Below are positions 1-6,940 of a stretch of DNA of 10,555 nt, piece after piece (the stretch's first letter is position 1; each line of letters begins with the position of its first letter). The stretch is taken from positions 1 through 10,555 of the forward strand of contig JAJRDJ010000447.1 of NCBI GenBank assembly GCA_028678445.1, read 5' to 3'. The position numbers and the translations under genes were made by a program. This stretch comes from Methylococcaceae bacterium (GTDB lineage: Bacteria; Pseudomonadota; Gammaproteobacteria; Methylococcales; Methylococcaceae). The notes below the pieces were generated by a model that saw only the letters and a list, made by a program, of their open reading frames with translations, searched no databases and was not told the origin of the DNA.

Positions 1-1153
1 CGCCCGCACTACGGCCTTGATCGACCCGGTAAAAGCGCTCCGTCAGACGGGGAACAAATTCCGGGGCGATGCCGGGACCGGTGTCCGTGACATCCAGCCG
101 GGCTCCCGTGCCTTCGTCATGCCAGCAGACGAGGACGTGATCGCCCAGGCCACAGTATTTGAGAGCGTTCTGTACCAGATTGGAGAAAGCGCTGCGCAGT
201 TCTTGCTCGCTACCCAGCAGCCAGGCATCGGTAGTAAGGCTCAAGTTGACCTCGGGTTTGTCATCCATGGCGAGCAGCATGGCCTCGTCATGGATATTTT
301 TGAGCATCGACGGCACGTCCACAGGGTTTTGGGGCATGGAATGCGCGGCCGATTCGAGTCGGGTGAGCGTCAATAAGTCATCGATAAGGTGCTGCATGCG
401 CAAGGTCTGCTCTTCCATGCGCTGAAAGACGCGATGGTAAGAGGCTGGCAAATCACCCGCATTATCGACGAGCGATTCCACATAGCCGCGTATCACGGTC
501 AGGGGCGTTCTCAGCTCATGCGACACGTTCGCCACAAAATCGGTGCGCACGCGCTCCATGAATCGCAATTGCGTGACATCCTGGGCGACCAACAGGCGCA
601 GGTCCTCGCCATAAGGCACCAAACGGATATCCAGTTGAATGTTTTCAGCCGCCGGCGAGGGAATTCCGACCGTGCTCTGATAATCCCCACCTTCCAGGTA
701 ATGGATGAATTTTGGGTAGCGCAGCAGATTGCCGATTTTTTGACCGACATCACCGCGTCTGAAACCGAGCAATTTTCCCGCCGCGTCATTGAACCAGTCG
801 ATCTGGTCGCCCGCGCTCAACACCACCGTCGCATCGGGGAGTGCCGCCGTGGCGGTTCGAAAGCGCTCCAGCATCCGGATGAGCTCCTTTTTGCGGCGCC
901 GGTTGCGGCGTCGCACACGGGAGATCAGGTAATAAATATCCTCCCAGATCCCCATGCCTTTGGGAACCTGACTGGCTTTGCCGCTCCGCAGCCAGTGCAG
1001 CAAGCGGTTGGCGTGAATGAGGTGATGGCATAAATAGACCAGCAGCACGATCCACAGAACCATCAGCGGCTGATTTAATAACTTCCCGAGGAATACGCTG
1101 ATCAACAGCGCGAGGAGGAGCAGGGAAAATTCAGAACGCCACGGATTCTGCAT
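1..1153 (-). CDS. phoR: Phosphate-regulon sensor histidine kinase PhoR (3' end beyond window)
   Basis: Translating the minus strand from the ATG at 1153 gives 384 residues with no stop before the left edge. Two hydrophobic N-terminal segments (about residues 8-23 and 29-45) predict an inner-membrane anchor without a large periplasmic sensor, as in PhoR. An Arg/Lys-rich stretch (80-90) leads into a PAS-like domain that begins ELIRMLERFR..ALPDATVVL. The H box is SHELRTPLT with H212 as the phosphorylated histidine, the N box is NLVQNALKY (325-333), the G1 box is DTGPGIAPE (357-365) and the F box is ERFYRVD; the G2 box lies beyond the edge. Known role: PhoR controls PhoB phosphorylation in response to phosphate. 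The start is fixed by an in-frame TGA at 1163-1165, three codons upstream. No clear Shine-Dalgarno is visible. phoB, usually directly upstream, is replaced here by dsbB 80 bases away. Confidence 0.93.
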   Translation of the reverse strand, partial: MQNPWRSEFSLLLLALLISVFLGKLLNQPLMVLWIVLLVYLCHHLIHANRLLHWLRSGKASQVPKGMGIWEDIYYLISRVRRRNRRRKKELIRMLERFRTATAALPDATVVLSAGDQIDWFNDAAGKLLGFRRGDVGQKIGNLLRYPKFIHYLEGGDYQSTVGIPSPAAENIQLDIRLVPYGEDLRLLVAQDVTQLRFMERVRTDFVANVSHELRTPLTVIRGYVESLVDNAGDLPASYHRVFQRMEEQTLRMQHLIDDLLTLTRLESAAHSMPQNPVDVPSMLKNIHDEAMLLAMDDKPEVNLSLTTDAWLLGSEQELRSAFSNLVQNALKYCGLGDHVLVCWHDEGTGARLDVTDTGPGIAPEFVPRLTERFYRVDQGRSAG

Positions 1154-1233
1154 GGGATGCCGTCAAAACGATATCAGTGTTGGGTTGCTCCGTTCCTTTA
1201 TCCTGACATCCTAGGCTTGCCAGTGCGACTGCG

Positions 1234-1746
1234 TCAGACTTGCCGATCTGTTCTGGCATGCCAGTACAGGAACAAACTCCAGCCCGCCAGCCCCAGAAAA
1301 CAAAACAGGACCCAGAAGGGCATGCTCAACCCGAGGAGCGTCCAGTCGACCTTGGCGCAATCACCGGTACCGGTCACCATGGCTTTGAGCGTGTCGGACA
1401 ACGGGAAATACTGGAACATGTAAGATAGGCCCGGGCCGCAGGCGGGCACTTCCTCGGCCGGCAAATGCTGAATCCAAACATGCCGGGCCGAAATACTGGC
1501 GCCGATCATGGCGGTCAGGGCGCTCGCCACCGCATAAGCGCGAACGCCCCGCGGCCCGGGGTTGTGAAGCGTTGCCGCCAGCATCACCAGCCCCACGGCC
1601 ACGACCATGACCCGCTGGGAAATGCACAAGGGGCAGGGATCCAGCTTGCCGACAAACTGGAAATAAAAGGCCGATAGCATGAGGCCGACACAGAACAGAA
1701 ACCCGAGCAGAAACCCGTTACGGGCTGTTAACTTCGTAATGAACAT
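1234..1746 (-). CDS. dsbB: Disulfide bond formation protein DsbB
   Basis: This 170-residue inner-membrane protein reoxidises periplasmic DsbA and passes the electrons to quinone. Four hydrophobic segments are visible (about residues 11-31, 45-60, 70-86 and 139-161), the DsbB topology. The first periplasmic loop carries the CPLC redox pair (C38, C41). The second loop carries the other pair, C103 (in ACGPGL) and C130 (in TGDC), so all four catalytic cysteines are present. Length matches the family. The ATG start at 1744-1746 follows a weak AAGG about 10 bases upstream. It begins 16 bases after the dodecin stop on the same strand, so the two are probably co-transcribed. The 80-base gap to phoR holds no obvious terminator. 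Confidence 0.95.
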   Translation of the reverse strand: MFITKLTARNGFLLGFLFCVGLMLSAFYFQFVGKLDPCPLCISQRVMVVAVGLVMLAATLHNPGPRGVRAYAVASALTAMIGASISARHVWIQHLPAEEVPACGPGLSYMFQYFPLSDTLKAMVTGTGDCAKVDWTLLGLSMPFWVLFCFLGLAGWSLFLYWHARTDRQV

Positions 1747-1762
1747 GGCAGGCCAGCCTTGA

Positions 1763-1999
1763 TCAGAGGGTAATGCCGGGGGCAGATGCCCCCTGGTCGA
1801 GACGCATGCCGACTTTCATGATGACCTGAAATTGCGCGACCTTGCCGTCGTGAATCTGGCCCCGGGTCTCGATGACCTGAAACCAGTCCAGCCGGTATTG
1901 ACCGAGCGATGCCTTTTCGATCCCGTTGCGAATGGCATCGTCACTGCTAACCGGCGAGGTGCCGACGATTTCGAGGAGTTGGTACGCTGGATGGGGCAT
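1763..1999 (-). CDS. Dodecin family flavin-binding protein
   Basis: The 78-residue product begins MPHPAYQLLEIVGTS and matches dodecins, small proteins that form hollow dodecamers and bind flavin pairs, storing or buffering FMN/riboflavin. Signatures are EIVGTSPVSSDDAIRNGI (residues 10-27), LDWFQVIETRG (37-47) and DGKVAQFQV (51-59). W39 and Q58 align with the tryptophan and glutamine known to sandwich the flavin in dodecin structures. A 10-residue tail after the core is slightly longer than usual. I chose the ATG at 1999 because the family starts there; the frame stays open further upstream but that extension does not look like dodecin. A GAGG lies 9 bases before the ATG. The gap of 158 bases to moaE suggests its own promoter, with dsbB following. 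Confidence 0.92.
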   Translation of the reverse strand: MPHPAYQLLEIVGTSPVSSDDAIRNGIEKASLGQYRLDWFQVIETRGQIHDGKVAQFQVIMKVGMRLDQGASAPGITL

Positions 2000-2157
2000 G
2001 TTGGGAGACCTCGGTGTTCTGGTGTGGATAACAATATGGTGAGACGAACCGGTGCGGGATTCAGGGTTATCCGGTGAGCCCACAGACCGCACGTACCGGT
2101 CTTCATCATGCTGGATGCTTCCCGCTTTGTCGATATAGGCAACATGACCGGGTCTGT
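2000..2157 (-). promoter_or_regulatory. Intergenic leader of dodecin-dsbB, with inverted repeat
   Basis: This 158-base gap follows the moaE stop and precedes the dodecin start, so it probably holds the promoter of dodecin-dsbB. I see no convincing -35/-10 pair. A perfect 6-base inverted repeat (AGACCG at 2084-2089, CGGTCT at 2097-2102, 7-base loop) is present. It lacks a following T-run on either strand, so it is not a standard intrinsic terminator. It could be a weak operator or chance. Confidence 0.3.
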
Positions 2158-2595
2158 TTACCCCGGGGTATTGTGCTCAACCCAACGGGCGCGCTGGTCA
2201 AGGGTTTCCTTTTTCCAGAATGGCGCCCGCTGTTTGAGTTCCTCTATGAGGTACCGGGTAGCCTCCAGCGCCGCCGCCCGGTGGACCGCCCAGGTAGCGA
2301 CGAGCACGATGGTTTCAACGGGTTGAATCGCTCCGATCCGATGCAGCACGAGGGCTTGCGTGATCGGCCACTGCCGGCTGGCCTCGTCGGCGATACGCGA
2401 CAACTCGCGTTCCGTCATGCCGGGGTAATGTTCCAGCCAGAGCGTGCGGACGGTTTCGCCCTCGTTGACATCCCGCATGGTCCCTACAAAAATACTGGTG
2501 GCGCCATGCTTGCCGGCCTGACCCGGCTGCTCCGCTTCAAACCGGGCGAGTTCGGCGTAAGGATCGAAGGGATCAGCCCGCAGCTCGACTCGCAT
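2158..2595 (-). CDS. moaE: Molybdopterin synthase catalytic (large) subunit MoaE
   Basis: This 145-residue protein is the large subunit of molybdopterin synthase, which inserts two sulfurs from MoaD thiocarboxylate into cyclic pyranopterin monophosphate. Diagnostic motifs are SIFVGTMRDVNEG (34-46), LEHYPGMTE (54-62), HRIGAIQPVE (85-94) and the active-site region LKQRAPFWKKE (120-130). K121 and K128 align with the catalytic lysines K119 and K126 of E. coli MoaE. Length is normal. The ATG at 2593-2595 lies one base after the moaD TGA, so the two are translationally linked. The stop TAA sits inside a 12-base palindrome (2159-2170). The cytoplasmic product completes molybdopterin; moaA, moaC and later moco genes are not in the window. 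Confidence 0.96.
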   Translation of the reverse strand: MRVELRADPFDPYAELARFEAEQPGQAGKHGATSIFVGTMRDVNEGETVRTLWLEHYPGMTERELSRIADEASRQWPITQALVLHRIGAIQPVETIVLVATWAVHRAAALEATRYLIEELKQRAPFWKKETLDQRARWVEHNTPG

Positions 2596-2596
2596 C

Positions 2597-2830
2597 TCAG
2601 CCTCCGGTCACGGGCGGAAAGAAGGCAACTTCATCCCCATCGCTTACTGCCGTCGTCGCTTCGGCATATTCCATGTTGACAGCGCATAGAAGATTGTCCG
2701 GCAGGGGCCGGCCTTGATTCACCGCTTTCCAGATATCGCTCACCGTGGCGATTCCTTCGGGCGCGATGTGCTCCTCGACCCGCCCCATTTTTTCGCGCAG
2801 GCTGGCGAAATACCGAATACGGATGGACAT
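2597..2830 (-). CDS. moaD: Molybdopterin synthase sulfur-carrier (small) subunit MoaD
   Basis: This 77-residue ubiquitin-fold protein starts MSIRIRYFASLREKMG, typical of MoaD, and ends PPVTGG. The C-terminal GG (76-77) is the site that is adenylated by MoeB and then carries the thiocarboxylate sulfur given to molybdopterin by MoaE. The region DGDEVAFFPPVTGG is the conserved C-terminal strand. The ATG at 2828-2830 is preceded by a full AGGAGG (2839-2844) at 8-base spacing, the strongest ribosome-binding site in the window. It lies 16 bases after the mfnE-like gene and 1 base before moaE, so it continues the cofactor operon. Confidence 0.95.
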   Translation of the reverse strand: MSIRIRYFASLREKMGRVEEHIAPEGIATVSDIWKAVNQGRPLPDNLLCAVNMEYAEATTAVSDGDEVAFFPPVTGG

Positions 2831-2838
2831 AGTGCTTG

Positions 2839-2844
2839 CCTCCT
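2839..2844 (-). promoter_or_regulatory. Strong Shine-Dalgarno of moaD
   Basis: The minus strand reads AGGAGG here, 8 bases before the moaD ATG. It fits independent high-level initiation at moaD, unlike the upstream genes, which mostly rely on overlapping stop/start codons. Confidence 0.75.
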
Positions 2845-2846
2845 GA

Positions 2847-3479
2847 CTACGAAAACGACGCCGACATCGGGATCACCCGCCTAAAAAATCGGTCTGGATG
2901 TTCCAGACCCGCCCGCAGATCGGCGTGCTGTCCCGGGCCGCACAGCCATATTTCCCGTGCAGAGCCACGAGTCAGTTCCGGAAATTCCCGGTCCACCAAG
3001 CCCGACTCGACCAGTTGCTGGATGTGACAGGTTCCCGGCGGCAGGGTAGATTTGATCAGCAGCAGACGTTCGGCGCCTAGCTGCTCGGCAAGCCATGCCG
3101 CCAGACTGTCCGAGGTGACATCCCACGAAGCTTTGATGCGCTCGTCCATCATAGCCCCCGCATCAGGCTGCCAGACCGCGGATTGACCTCCCTCCAGCAG
3201 ACGTGTCAGCGAGTACGGGTCACCGGCGACGGAGAGCCGCGGGCAAAGGCCTTGCAGCATCCGGCCATACTGGCTCATGGCGGTTATGGCCATGGCGTGT
3301 GCCAGCTCATCAGCAAACCCCCAGTGCTGCTGGGCTACCCGCACCGCGTCGGCGAACAGGCTGCCGCCCGGCACGACCACCACAGGGCTCTCGGCCAGCG
3401 CCTCCAGCCAGAGCGGCAACTCGGCAGAGAGGGCCAGGCTGCCGCCGAGCTTAACGACCCAGGGAATGGATAGCGGCAT
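2847..3479 (-). CDS. mfnE: MfnE-like amino acid kinase-family protein (methylofuran biosynthesis)
   Basis: This 210-residue protein belongs to the aspartate/glutamate/uridylate kinase superfamily. It shows the N-terminal VVKLGGSL (8-15, lysine K10), VVVVPGG (33-39), DELAHAMAITAMSQYGRML (57-75) and WDVTSDSLAAWLA (120-132). In methanogens MfnE phosphorylates 5-(aminomethyl)-3-furanmethanol phosphate to the diphosphate for methanofuran. In methylotrophs the homologue sits in the H4MPT/methylofuran island, as here. The ATG at 3477-3479 is chosen because the nucleotide-binding strand begins a few residues later. A longer open frame reaching 3881 is only a shadow of pabB. The start lies 29 bases inside the end of pabB, implying translational coupling. 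The kinase family is clear; the exact substrate is inferred from family and context. Confidence 0.88.
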   Translation of the reverse strand: MPLSIPWVVKLGGSLALSAELPLWLEALAESPVVVVPGGSLFADAVRVAQQHWGFADELAHAMAITAMSQYGRMLQGLCPRLSVAGDPYSLTRLLEGGQSAVWQPDAGAMMDERIKASWDVTSDSLAAWLAEQLGAERLLLIKSTLPPGTCHIQQLVESGLVDREFPELTRGSAREIWLCGPGQHADLRAGLEHPDRFFRRVIPMSASFS

Positions 3480-4872
3480 GGGGAGTGCTGAACCGTTCCA
3501 GCAATTGCAGCAGGGCAGCTGCCTTGTGGTGGCATTCCTGATATTCCAGCTCGGCGTCGGAGTCTGCCACAATCCCGCCTCCTGCCCAGAAACGCACGGT
3601 GTGGTCGGCATGCACCAGGGTCCGGATGACGATATTGCTGTCCATATTGCCATCGAATCCGATGTAGCCGATCGAGCCGCAGTAAACCCCGCGCCGGGTG
3701 GGCTCCAGTTCCTCGATGATTTCCATGGCCCGAATTTTCGGCGCGCCCGTGATGGACCCGCCGGGAAAACAACCGCGCAGCAGGTCGAGCGGACCATGCC
3801 CCGCCAGAAGCTTGCCCCGCACCGTGCTGACCATGTGATGCACCGTGGCGTAGGTCTCGATCTCGAACAGCCTGGGGACATGCACCGAGCCAGGCTCGCA
3901 GTTCTTGCCGATATCGTTGCGCAGCAGGTCGACGATCATCAGGTTCTCCGCGCGATCCTTCAGGCTGTCGCTCAACTCCAGGACCTGGGTCGCATCGCCG
4001 ACGGCATCCCCGGCGCGGGGCCGGGTGCCCTTGATGGGCTTGGTTTCGACGACACTCTCGGTAACCTTCAGGAATCGCTCGGGAGAAGAGCTGAGGATTT
4101 GCACCTCCGGAAAATTCAGGTAAGCGCTGTACGGAGCGGGATTGAAGGTCCGTAAATGCTGGTAAGCCACCCAGGGATTCCCCCGGCATTCAGCCGAAAA
4201 CCGTAGCGCCAGGTTGACCTGATAGCAGTCACCTTCCTGGATATAGTGCTGGATGCGCCGGAAGGCCTGCTCGTAATCCTGTTGGTCCAGGCTGGTACCG
4301 ACCGCGCTAAGGACTTCAAAATCACCCAAGGGCCAGCCCAGCGTCTGAATCTGGCTGAAGGCCTTCACGAGGTGCGGCCAGCGCGTCTCCAGGGACGGCC
4401 GGGTACCCTGCCCGACTAAGTAGGTACGCCGCTCCCGGTGATCGACGACGACGCACCACTCATAGATGCCGACAACCATGTCCGGGATGCCCTCGCTATC
4501 AGCCGCGATATCCGGAATCTTCTCGATCCGGCGGGCGAGATCGTAACCGAAGTAACCCAGCGCCCCGCCATGGAAGGGCAGAACGGAACCGGGGTGGCCA
4601 GAAATCGGCAATTCCTCCAGCCTGAGCGCCTCGCTGACCAGCTGGAAAGGGTCCTCGGGTGACAGGCGGATGGAGTCTCCCTCGCGGATTTCGGTGAACA
4701 CGCCGCGGGTCACCAATGTCTTGACCGGATCCGCCGCGATGATGTCATAGCGGCCCTGGCGGCTGTGCGGGTAGCCGCTGTCCAGAAACACGGACCAGCT
4801 CCGGTCGGACCATGGCAAAAAGAGGGCGGCACTATCCTCGAAGTAAGGCAATTCCTGAATGCGTGGCTGCAT
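3451..4872 (-). CDS. pabB: Aminodeoxychorismate synthase component I PabB
   Basis: This 473-residue chorismate-binding enzyme converts chorismate plus ammonia to 4-amino-4-deoxychorismate for p-aminobenzoate synthesis. PabB rather than anthranilate synthase TrpE is indicated by PIKGTRPR (279-286): K281 is the lysine typical of PabB, where TrpE has alanine. Other motifs are ALGYFGYD (104-111), DRAENLMIVDLLRNDIG (306-322), FPGGSITGAPKIRAMEII (369-386) and GGGIVADSD (431-439). Length matches standalone PabB with no fused PabA or PabC domain. The ATG at 4870-4872 overlaps the mfnF-like stop by one base (TAATG) and has GGAGG (4879-4883) at 6-base spacing. Its position between two methylofuran genes suggests dedicated p-aminobenzoate supply for H4MPT, where it forms the aryl unit. 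The product may also serve folate. Confidence 0.95.
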   Translation of the reverse strand: MQPRIQELPYFEDSAALFLPWSDRSWSVFLDSGYPHSRQGRYDIIAADPVKTLVTRGVFTEIREGDSIRLSPEDPFQLVSEALRLEELPISGHPGSVLPFHGGALGYFGYDLARRIEKIPDIAADSEGIPDMVVGIYEWCVVVDHRERRTYLVGQGTRPSLETRWPHLVKAFSQIQTLGWPLGDFEVLSAVGTSLDQQDYEQAFRRIQHYIQEGDCYQVNLALRFSAECRGNPWVAYQHLRTFNPAPYSAYLNFPEVQILSSSPERFLKVTESVVETKPIKGTRPRAGDAVGDATQVLELSDSLKDRAENLMIVDLLRNDIGKNCEPGSVHVPRLFEIETYATVHHMVSTVRGKLLAGHGPLDLLRGCFPGGSITGAPKIRAMEIIEELEPTRRGVYCGSIGYIGFDGNMDSNIVIRTLVHADHTVRFWAGGGIVADSDAELEYQECHHKAAALLQLLERFSTPHAAIHSLGR

Positions 4873-5927
4873 TAACCGCCTCCCGCCTCCTTATGCGCCA
4901 GACAGCCGACGGCGGTGGCGGGGCCGCAGTCGGCAATGTCGAAATCACCCCCTTTCGGCGACATCACAAACAACTCGCTGAAATCCAAATAGTCGCGCTG
5001 CAGCCGCTCGGCCAGGACCCTCACCAGAAACCGCCCGATTCCAGCGCCAATAAGGGGGGCGGCGGCTCCGAGCAGGCCACGTGACAACTGAATTTCCGCG
5101 GCATCCCGAAGAGCCATCAATTGCCGTTCACGCAAATACCCGGCGAGCTCTTGCCAGCCCCGGGCGGGCAGGTCGTCGGCGTCCCACCCGAATTGCCGCG
5201 CCAGGCGTCTCTGACTGCCCTCGATGGTTTTCGGCCCATGATCGGCGGCGGGCATTTGATCGACATACTCGTGCAGTTCCCCTGTTAAACGATATACATC
5301 CGCTGCGGACGCAAAAACCTCGGCCATCACCCTGGCCCACCCGCCTTCCAGCGGTACCCGTTTTGCCAACATCATGGCGGGGGTGCGTGTGACACCGCTG
5401 TAGAGGAGTTCATCGTAGCCCATGCGCTCGCTGTCGGTATAGCCCCGGTTGGCAACAGCATGATCGCTAATCGGCAACAGGTCGGTGGTGGTACTGCCAA
5501 TGTCGATGAAAAGCCCCTCTTGCATCCGTGAGGCGGACCATAAGCCACTGGCGAGCCAGTTGGCCGATGCCACCTGGCGGGTGTCCGCCAACTGAAGCCT
5601 TTCCGCGGGGATGAAGCCATCCTGCCCCGCGAAAACCATAACGCAACCGGCCCCCAATCGCTGGACCATGGCCATGGTCAAGGCCAGCACGCCCTGTTCC
5701 CGGCTGGAAAAATGATCCGCCAGCTCACCCGTCATGGTGATGGCATGGAGCACTGGCCCGGAGATGATAGCGCCGAGAATACGTTCCAGAGCGCCTTCCA
5801 GCTGTTCAAGGCCCAGCCAGAGCGGACACGGTTCCTGGAAGACGCGGTCCACGCCGCCGTCAACATTGATCTGCGCGGCCTTAAGATGTGCGCCACCGAT
5901 ATCCCAGCCGATGATGGTGTTGCTCAC
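4872..5927 (-). CDS. mfnF: MfnF-like H4MPT-linked C1 transfer pathway protein (ASKHA fold)
   Basis: This protein of about 351 residues matches the 'H4MPT-linked C1 transfer pathway' family related to hydantoinase A and sugar kinases. The ASKHA phosphate motifs are visible: IIGWDIGGAHLKA (5-17), GLFIDIGSTTTDLLPI (138-153) and GAGIGR (294-299), plus RMGYDELLYSGVTRTP (168-183). In methanogens MfnF joins the furan diphosphate to glutamyl-tyramine; in methylotrophs this homologue is a fixed member of the C1 island and probably joins the furan to a glutamyl-tyrosine core. I prefer the GTG at 5925-5927: it forms a GTGA overlap with the upstream stop and has GAGGA at about 6-base spacing. A TTG at 5930 is the alternative. 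It is followed directly by pabB. Confidence 0.9.
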   Translation of the reverse strand: MSNTIIGWDIGGAHLKAAQINVDGGVDRVFQEPCPLWLGLEQLEGALERILGAIISGPVLHAITMTGELADHFSSREQGVLALTMAMVQRLGAGCVMVFAGQDGFIPAERLQLADTRQVASANWLASGLWSASRMQEGLFIDIGSTTTDLLPISDHAVANRGYTDSERMGYDELLYSGVTRTPAMMLAKRVPLEGGWARVMAEVFASAADVYRLTGELHEYVDQMPAADHGPKTIEGSQRRLARQFGWDADDLPARGWQELAGYLRERQLMALRDAAEIQLSRGLLGAAAPLIGAGIGRFLVRVLAERLQRDYLDFSELFVMSPKGGDFDIADCGPATAVGCLAHKEAGGG

Positions 5928-6931
5928 CAATTGTCCTCGAATATCACGCCAACGGGTTTGAGAGGCAAGGACGGGAGGCGAGGCAGCTGACCAGACTGCC
6001 AGAGCTCCATGACCAGCCGAGCGGGATTGATGCCGAGTGCGGGCTTGAGCCCAGGGTAGGATGAAGTGAGGCGCGGATTGATTTCCAGCACGGTCAGATC
6101 GTCCCCCTTGCGAATCAAATCAATCCCGGCGTACCCCCACAGCCCGGGCAAGGCAACGGCGATCCGGTCAAGCAATTTAGAAAAAATCCCTTCCGCCCTG
6201 TCAATGGCATTCACCGTGCAGCCGTCGAACACAAAGGTGTCATGCCGTTGGCGGATGTGCTGGCGATTGACGCTCAGCAATACCGCCTGGCCCTGTGCGA
6301 ACAGGCCGGACAGGCTAAGAGGTTCGCCATCTATCAGGGGTTGCAACACACAGTTGCGGCCTGCAGGGTGCCGGGCCAAGTCGTCCCATTGCTCCGCGTT
6401 GCGGATGATGCGGGTCTGCTCACAACCCACGCCGTCGTCCGCTTTGAGCACCACGGGAAAAGGGTATGGCGAGGCATTCAAACCCGGACTCCAGGGAACC
6501 GTGGGGACAACGGGAATGGCTTGCCCTTTCAGTGTTTCCGCTGTCGCGTGTTTGCTGGCGGCGATGCGGACGGCGCTGGACGGGCTAGTCAGCAGGGATT
6601 TGCCAGTGGACTCGACGGTTTGACAAAGCCCTTCCAGAATCCCGGCGGTTTCAGGTGCGATCGGCCACACGGCATCCGTCTGGCCCAGTTCGGTAGTGAA
6701 CCGATCAAAAGCATCATCTCCCAGCCCGATGGTGGGCCATGCGATGGTGGCGTGGGCTCGTACCGGTTTCGGCAGTCGACTGTCACGCAGAACAGAGAGG
6801 GATAGGTCGGGCATCTCCGTGAGATCATCGATCAGTGCCCCAAGCATGGCATCGCCCTCGCGAGCCAGCGAAGGAGAGGGCATCTCTGCACCCCCGCTCC
6901 CGGTAATATATTCATAAACCAGCACTTTCAT
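5924..6931 (-). CDS. mfnD: MfnD-like ATP-grasp ligase (methylofuran biosynthesis)
   Basis: This 335-residue ATP-grasp protein begins MKVLVYEYITGSGG, like archaeal MfnD (tyramine-glutamate ligase). The core motifs are VVLKADDGVGC (160-170), GYAGIDLI (266-273) and the Mg-ATP motif VLEINPRLTSSYPG (281-294). In methylotrophs this is the orf21-type protein of the H4MPT island. Methylofuran is reported to carry tyrosine in place of tyramine, so a likely reaction is ATP-dependent joining of glutamate to that unit; this is inference. The ATG at 6929-6931 is chosen from homology; the frame is open a further 213 bases upstream, but that stretch is the antisense of the HisA-like gene. No good Shine-Dalgarno is visible. 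The stop overlaps the mfnF-like GTG by four bases. It heads the block 2 operon. Confidence 0.88.
   Translation of the reverse strand: MKVLVYEYITGSGGAEMPSPSLAREGDAMLGALIDDLTEMPDLSLSVLRDSRLPKPVRAHATIAWPTIGLGDDAFDRFTTELGQTDAVWPIAPETAGILEGLCQTVESTGKSLLTSPSSAVRIAASKHATAETLKGQAIPVVPTVPWSPGLNASPYPFPVVLKADDGVGCEQTRIIRNAEQWDDLARHPAGRNCVLQPLIDGEPLSLSGLFAQGQAVLLSVNRQHIRQRHDTFVFDGCTVNAIDRAEGIFSKLLDRIAVALPGLWGYAGIDLIRKGDDLTVLEINPRLTSSYPGLKPALGINPARLVMELWQSGQLPRLPSLPLKPVGVIFEDNW
6907..6912 (+). promoter_or_regulatory. Possible -10 element for the HisA-like gene, inside mfnD-like coding sequence
   Basis: TATATT matches the -10 consensus at five of six bases and lies in a short AT-rich patch (6904-6919) within the start of the divergent mfnD-like gene. 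The best -35 at suitable distance, TCTGCA (6885-6890, 16-base spacer), is weak. Only 9 bases separate the two start codons, so a plus-strand promoter must lie in this area. Confidence 0.3.
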
Positions 6932-6940
6932 GGTCGGATT

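Noticed and set aside
389..1033. Long plus-strand open frame opposite phoR
   Set aside because: It is antisense to a full set of histidine kinase motifs and its translation resembles no family I know.
1253..1264. Perfect 12-base palindrome CTGGCATGCCAG near the end of dsbB
   Set aside because: It lies inside coding sequence, encodes ordinary C-terminal residues, and has no partner copies; probably chance.
2084..2102. Inverted repeat AGACCG/CGGTCT as a moaE terminator
   Set aside because: Only 6 base pairs, over 50 bases from the stop, and no T-run; kept only as part of the intergenic description.
2159..2170. Perfect 12-base palindrome TACCCCGGGGTA over the moaE stop codon
   Set aside because: It has no loop and no following T-run, so it is not a terminator; most likely chance in GC-rich coding sequence.
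3277..4155. Plus-strand open frame of 292 codons opposite pabB and the mfnE-like gene
   Set aside because: It is a shadow of high-GC coding sequence on the other strand; both minus-strand genes have clear family motifs.
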